Shown here: in pieces, positions 23,709-27,883 of the stretch
Layout: each line of letters begins with the position of its first letter
Numbering within the stretch: the stretch's first letter is position 1
Assembly (NCBI GenBank): GCA_964650885.1
Contig: CAZYXG010000038.1
Span: 1-27,883, forward strand
Source: JAPLFM01 sp964650885
GTDB lineage: Bacteria > Bacteroidota > Ignavibacteria > Kapaibacteriales > UBA2268
DNA: 27,883 bases
Reading direction: 5' to 3'
Notes under the pieces: model-generated
Told to the model about the DNA's origin: nothing
Databases searched by the model: none
The model's input: the letters and a program-made list of their open reading frames with translations, nothing else
Position numbers and translations under genes: made by a program

Positions 23709-25715
23709 ATGCCAAATCAACTTGTAAATTCAAAAAGTCCATACCTTTTGCAGCACAAAGATAACCCAGTGAACTGGTACGAATGGGGTGAAGAAGCATT
23801 CCTACTAGCTAAGCAACGCAATCTACCTATTTTTCTATCAATTGGCTATAGCACTTGCCATTGGTGCCACGTGATGGCACACGAATCATTCGAAGATGAC
23901 GAAGTGGCATTACTTCTGAATACAAATTTTATTTCAATAAAGTTAGATAGGGAAGAGAGACCTGATTTGGATAATATTTATATGAATGTTTGCCAAATGC
24001 TTACTGGTTCTGGCGGTTGGCCATTGACTATATTTATGACACCCGAAAAGAAACCATTTTTTGCTGGTACTTATTTCCCAAAGAAAAGTAACTATGGCAG
24101 AATTGGCTTTATTGATTTAATGTTGAAAATCAATGATTTATGGAAGAATAATTACTTTGAAATATTAGAATCGGCAAATGATATAACTAAATCTATTGCC
24201 AATAGCTTAGGCGATAAAGATACTGAAATAAATCAACATGTTGCAGAGTTGGCTTTTTCTAAATTGGAACAAAATTTTGATGAAAATTATGGCGGATTTG
24301 GTTCTCGCCCTAAATTCCCAATGCCACAGAATTATTTGTTTTTGATTGAATATTTCAAAAAAACTAATGACACTAAGGCATTATTTCTGGCAGAAAAAAG
24401 TTTGAACGAAATGAGAAATGGAGGAATCTATGACCAAATTGGTTTTGGCTTTCACAGATATTCTACAGATGAAAGATGGCTTGTGCCTCACTTCGAGAAA
24501 ATGCTTTACGACAACACTTGGCTAATGCAAGCATATACATCGCTTTTTGAAGTAACAGGGAAAAAGCAATATAAAATCATAGTTGAAGAAATTGCTGAAT
24601 ATCTCTGTCGTGATTTAAGGCACCCATCAGGTGGTTTCTTTTCAGCTGAAGATGCTGATAGCGAAGGGCAAGAAGGTAAATTCTATGTTTGGAGCGAAAG
24701 TGAAATAAAAGAAATTTTAAAAGATGATTTCTTAATTGCACAAAAAGTTTTCAACACAAATGAAGATGGTAACTTTCTTCACGAAAATCACCATGCCCCA
24801 GATGGCACAAACATTCTTTATAGAACTAAATCGAATTCTGAATTAGCACAGCAATTTGAAATTACAGAAATTGCTTTTATTGAAAAACTTAGCTCAATTT
24901 CAGCAAAGTTGCTTTTTGAAAGAAGCAAACGAATTCGCCCTCATAGAGATGAGAAGATACTTACAGATTGGAACGGAATAGCTATAGCATCTTTTGCAAA
25001 AGCAGGTTTAGTTTTCGGTAATGATGCTTTTATTCAAACAGCTGAGGAATGTGCGAGATTTGTGCTTTCAAATAGCTTTGAGAGTGGAAAACTCTTTCAT
25101 AGAATTTATGATGCAGAAGCTGGGATTGATGCAATGATGGACGATTACACAAGTTTGGTATATGGCTTAATTAATCTATTCAAAGCAACTTTAAATCAAG
25201 AATATTTGCAAAAAGCTATTTATTTCCAAAATCAATTGGATAAAAACTTTTGGGATGAAGAAAATTGGGGCTATTTTCTTTCAGATAAAAATGCAAGTGA
25301 TGTTATTGCCAGAACAAAGGATAACTTCGACAATGCAGTGCCTGCTGCTGCAAATATTGCTTTGAATAATTTGTTTGAATTGCATTTGCTGTCGGGCGAT
25401 TTGAAATATAAACAACGCTACGATGAACTATTGACAGCTTCTGCTAAGCTATGCAATAGCTATCCAACTGCCTTTCTGACATTGATTTATACTTTGCTGA
25501 AAAGCCAGCAAGACAATGGAATCTTAGTTATAGCTTTAAAAGAGGGAACCAGTATTGAAATTAAAGAATTTCAAGAAATAGCTAAACACAAACGAATTTT
25601 AATAAAATTTGATGACAGCCAATTTTATTCTGACTATAAGTCCATAGATGGCAAAATAACCTATTATCAATGTGCAGATTACAAATGCGATTTGCCAAAA
25701 TTTGAATTAGATTAG
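23709..25715 (+). CDS. Thioredoxin-fold protein of the YyaL/SSP411 (spermatogenesis-associated 20) family
   Basis: A 668-residue protein. The N-terminal DsbH-type thioredoxin domain (about 1-165) starts NSKSPYLLQHKDNPVNWYEW and has the redox motif C50-H-W-C53 (GYSTCHWCHVMAHESFED). It continues with DREERPDLDNIYM and GGWPLTIFMTPEKKPFFAGT. The rest (about 190-660) is an alpha/alpha-toroid like those of glycan-processing enzymes, with FGSRPKFPMPQNY, HFEKMLYDNTWLM, DADSEGQEGKFYVW and LTDWNGIAIAS. There is no signal peptide, so it is cytosolic. The biochemical role of this widespread family is not settled. It is divergent from purF; a TATAAT at 23695-23700 lies only 8 bases before the ATG. Its stop overlaps that of the Dus gene by 4 bases. 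Confidence 0.95.
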   Translation: MPNQLVNSKSPYLLQHKDNPVNWYEWGEEAFLLAKQRNLPIFLSIGYSTCHWCHVMAHESFEDDEVALLLNTNFISIKLDREERPDLDNIYMNVCQMLTGSGGWPLTIFMTPEKKPFFAGTYFPKKSNYGRIGFIDLMLKINDLWKNNYFEILESANDITKSIANSLGDKDTEINQHVAELAFSKLEQNFDENYGGFGSRPKFPMPQNYLFLIEYFKKTNDTKALFLAEKSLNEMRNGGIYDQIGFGFHRYSTDERWLVPHFEKMLYDNTWLMQAYTSLFEVTGKKQYKIIVEEIAEYLCRDLRHPSGGFFSAEDADSEGQEGKFYVWSESEIKEILKDDFLIAQKVFNTNEDGNFLHENHHAPDGTNILYRTKSNSELAQQFEITEIAFIEKLSSISAKLLFERSKRIRPHRDEKILTDWNGIAIASFAKAGLVFGNDAFIQTAEECARFVLSNSFESGKLFHRIYDAEAGIDAMMDDYTSLVYGLINLFKATLNQEYLQKAIYFQNQLDKNFWDEENWGYFLSDKNASDVIARTKDNFDNAVPAAANIALNNLFELHLLSGDLKYKQRYDELLTASAKLCNSYPTAFLTLIYTLLKSQQDNGILVIALKEGTSIEIKEFQEIAKHKRILIKFDDSQFYSDYKSIDGKITYYQCADYKCDLPKFELD

Positions 25716-26818
25716 TTTTTTAAGCCAGTGGCTGCAATTTCTTTTGCTACGTATTTTTCGCTTGAGCAACTCAAATCTGGAACTTGTCTTTCTTTGCTGA
25801 TTGGCTCTAAGGAATCGTTAGTTTCTAAGAATTTGTAATAATTCCAAAGAATAGATTCAATCTCGCCAAAATCTGTTGATTGCATAATCAGTTGGCGAGT
25901 TTGAGATGCATTATAGAATCCTTTTAAATATCCAGAATAGTGCTTTCTGAAATCAATAACTGCTTTAGGGCCTTTATGTTGAATAGAAAGCGAAAGGTGA
26001 TTTATACAAACTTCGATTCTTTCTTTAATCCCAGATTCATCTGGCAGAATACCAGTTTCTAAGTAATCTTTTGTTCGTTTGAAAATAAAAGGGTAGCCAA
26101 TGCAACCACGGCCAATCATAAGTGCATCGCAACCAGTTGTGTCGAAAGCTAATTTTGCATCTTCTGGACTCATCACATCGCCATTTAGAATAATTGGAAT
26201 ATCAACTAATTCTCGCACTTGACGAACGTAATCCCATTCAGCTTTACCAGTCATACCCATATCTCGAGTGCGGCAGTGAATAGCAAGTGCTTTAGCCCCA
26301 GCTTCTTCAATCATTTTAGCTACTTTATGTATAACGATACTTTTTCTATCCCAACCCAATCTAGTTTTAACAGTAACTGGAATCTTAACTGCATCAGCAA
26401 TTTTTTGGGTCATTTCAGCCATTTTCTCAGGTTCTTTTAGCAAAGCTGCTCCAGCTTCCCTAACCACAACTTTTTTCACCCAACAACCGAAATTTATATC
26501 TAAAATATCCGCCCCTGCTTGTTCGACTATTTTTGCTGACTCAACCATATTGTTTATATCGCCACCAAAGATTTGAATAGCTGTTGGTCTTTCGGAAGGG
26601 TCAATTGTCATTTTCCGTTTGGATTTAAGGGCATCTCTTACAATTCCTTCGGAAGAAATAAATTCTGAATAGACAATATCTGCACCTAACTGCTTACAAA
26701 TGATGCGGAAAGGCAAATCGGATACATCTTCCATTGGAGCTAAAAAGACTCCATTTCCAATTTCTATATTTCCAATTTTTGTTCTTCTAGCTGGGAATTT
26801 ATTCTCTATCGGATTCAT
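25712..26818 (-). CDS. dusB: tRNA-dihydrouridine synthase (Dus family)
   Basis: Dus enzymes use FMN and NADPH to reduce uridines in the tRNA D-loop. The 368-residue protein has the FMN-barrel start VFLAPMEDVSDLPFRIICKQ, the catalytic Cys112 in DINFGCWVKKVV, the phosphate-binding VTVKTRLGW, IHCRTRDMGMTGKAEW, and the FMN segments IILNGDVMSPEDA and ALMIGRGCIGYPF. The Pro that usually follows the catalytic Cys (GCP) is Trp113 here. The C-terminal helical domain is present (DFRKHYSGYLKGF). It starts at ATG 26818 and converges on the thioredoxin-fold gene, with overlapping stop codons. I use dusB as the nearest symbol. Confidence 0.94.
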   Translation of the reverse strand: MNPIENKFPARRTKIGNIEIGNGVFLAPMEDVSDLPFRIICKQLGADIVYSEFISSEGIVRDALKSKRKMTIDPSERPTAIQIFGGDINNMVESAKIVEQAGADILDINFGCWVKKVVVREAGAALLKEPEKMAEMTQKIADAVKIPVTVKTRLGWDRKSIVIHKVAKMIEEAGAKALAIHCRTRDMGMTGKAEWDYVRQVRELVDIPIILNGDVMSPEDAKLAFDTTGCDALMIGRGCIGYPFIFKRTKDYLETGILPDESGIKERIEVCINHLSLSIQHKGPKAVIDFRKHYSGYLKGFYNASQTRQLIMQSTDFGEIESILWNYYKFLETNDSLEPISKERQVPDLSCSSEKYVAKEIAATGLKN

Positions 26819-27075
26819 TCAATGACTTAAAAAATTAACAAATGACTTAAAAATGAATACAAAATTAACTCTAATTTTTCTTTTTGCGGAAATAAATCAA
26901 AAAAAATAAAATTAATTTTGATTTATAGGAATAAAACACTTATAATTTCATTACTTACAGCAGCAGTTTAAGATTTAAACTCAAATATATAAAGTGAATA
27001 ATTTTCTTTATTTTTATTATTTAACTGAAAATTTTCTTATATTTAAAAAATACTATAATTAAATTTCAAAACTTA

Positions 27076-27883
27076 ATGAAACTAAAACATTTACTTTTTC
27101 TGATAAGTGCCTGTATTTCTAGCAGTTATGCTCAGCAATTTGCAGAAGAGCCTTATGCACCTCGCACAAGCTATGGCCTGTTTGGTGGTGGACAATTAAA
27201 TCTACATTCTGGCAGCTTCAAAGGATTGCCAGGCATTCCTAATTGTTGCCCTGAATTCAAGACAGGTTCTGGATTTGGTCCTTATTATGGTGTGTTTATC
27301 TCATTCCCCTTGGATGCAAAGCTTGATATGAGTTTGCGAATAGTCAACACTACTTTAAGTGGTAAATTCACATCTGAAGAGTCTGAATATTTTTCAACGC
27401 CAACTTCTGGAAATGGTACTGGAGTTTGGGGAACATTTAATCATACAATTGACTTCGAAATTCAATCTATGGGATTGAATGCAATGGTTAACTATAAATT
27501 GTCTGACAAATTCCGCCTAAACGGTGGCTTTAGAGTTGGTACTTTGTTAACTAAAAATTATAGCCAAATTGAAGAAATTTCATCTCCAAGCAATGGAGTT
27601 TTCAAAAACGAAGGCACTAGATACAGAAATAAAAATAATGGTGTTATGCCAAATGCAGCTTCTATTGAAGCAGCACTTATGGCAGGTGTGAGCTATGATT
27701 TTCCTTTAAATAGCAACTATACAATGTTCTTAGTGCCAGAAGCAAACTTGGGTTATAGTTTAACTCCTTATGTTTCTGGATTATCTTGGAATACATTTAC
27801 TATCGCTGGCGGTATTGGGTTACGTTATGCTCCACGTGAGATAATTGTACCCAAACCAAAATTACCACCACCGCCACCGCCAT
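27076..27883 (+). CDS. OmpA-like outer-membrane protein, N-terminal part (3' end outside window)
   Basis: The frame opens at ATG 27076 and stays open for 269 codons to the edge. A signal peptide (MKLKHLLFLISACISSSYA, cleavage before QQF) leads into a predicted eight-stranded barrel (TSYGLFGGGQLNLHSGSF, LNAMVNYKLSDKFRLNGGFR, IAGGIGLRYAPRE). Near residue 51 it has LPGIPNCCPEF, a disulfide-prone motif I associate with outer-membrane proteins of Ignavibacteria and relatives. The visible part ends in KPKLPPPPPP, the proline linker that normally leads to a periplasmic peptidoglycan-binding OmpA domain; that domain is not visible here. TATAAT at 27054-27059 may be its -10 box. The upstream 26819-27075 is AT-rich with no gene I can support. 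Confidence 0.85.
   Translation, partial: MKLKHLLFLISACISSSYAQQFAEEPYAPRTSYGLFGGGQLNLHSGSFKGLPGIPNCCPEFKTGSGFGPYYGVFISFPLDAKLDMSLRIVNTTLSGKFTSEESEYFSTPTSGNGTGVWGTFNHTIDFEIQSMGLNAMVNYKLSDKFRLNGGFRVGTLLTKNYSQIEEISSPSNGVFKNEGTRYRNKNNGVMPNAASIEAALMAGVSYDFPLNSNYTMFLVPEANLGYSLTPYVSGLSWNTFTIAGGIGLRYAPREIIVPKPKLPPPPPP

Noticed and set aside
26912..26926. A 15-base match, TTAATTTTGATTTAT, shared with 8102-8116 as a common regulatory element
   Set aside because: With this AT content, several matches of this length are expected by chance in 28 kb, and the second copy has no TTTG at the right distance.

Overview
The window is AT-rich, densely packed bacterial chromosome with no phage, insertion sequence, CRISPR array or rRNA. 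Several features point to the Bacteroidota/Chlorobiota (FCB) group, perhaps an Ignavibacteria- or Kapabacteria-like lineage: a copper-type TonB-dependent receptor with a CC pair in its plug and an HMA partner, an OmpA-like barrel with an N-terminal PNCCP motif, an ECF sigma factor paired with a one-pass regulator that ends in a predicted beta-barrel, and TAnnTTTG-like promoters. The lineage is inferred from gene content and was not computed.

Layout. 1-3935 (minus): ECF sigma factor, a fused anti-sigma-like/beta-barrel protein, radA, and a secreted beta-propeller-like gene that runs off the left edge and carries an in-frame TGA. 4061-4603 (plus): a DUF6580-like membrane protein, separated by two back-to-back terminators from a FabI/FabL-like enoyl-ACP reductase on the minus strand. 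5750-8078 (plus): mazG overlapping a secreted 14-TPR protein. 8115-11167 (plus): a likely copper or heavy-metal operon (Cys-rich exported protein, TonB-dependent receptor, exported HMA protein). 11260-12671 (minus): an orphan MNT-type nucleotidyltransferase, a tRNA with anticodon CAT lying between two strong terminators, and a secreted or outer-membrane protein of unknown role. 12828-16041 (plus): thrS, gmk and an overlapping HTATIP2-like Rossmann protein. 16312-17340 (plus): a SET-domain lysine methyltransferase and an exported protein with an internal repeat I do not recognise.

The most notable block is 17497-23617 (minus): purF, glf, a HAD-UbiA fusion, dprE1 and dprE2, separated by only 1-2 bases. 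By homology the last three supply the mycobacterial-type route PRPP -> polyprenyl-phosphoribose -> polyprenyl-ribose -> polyprenyl-arabinose, and Glf supplies UDP-galactofuranose. The operon therefore predicts furanose (D-arabinose plus galactose) glycan precursors in a probable diderm non-actinobacterium, linked to a PRPP-consuming purine enzyme. No arabinosyltransferase or galactofuranosyltransferase is in the window.

The right end holds a YyaL/SSP411-type thioredoxin-fold protein (plus), a tRNA-dihydrouridine synthase (minus, stop codons overlapping by 4 bases) and the start of an OmpA-like outer-membrane protein cut by the window edge. No gene-free stretch exceeds 300 bases; the longest are 16042-16311 and 26819-27075.
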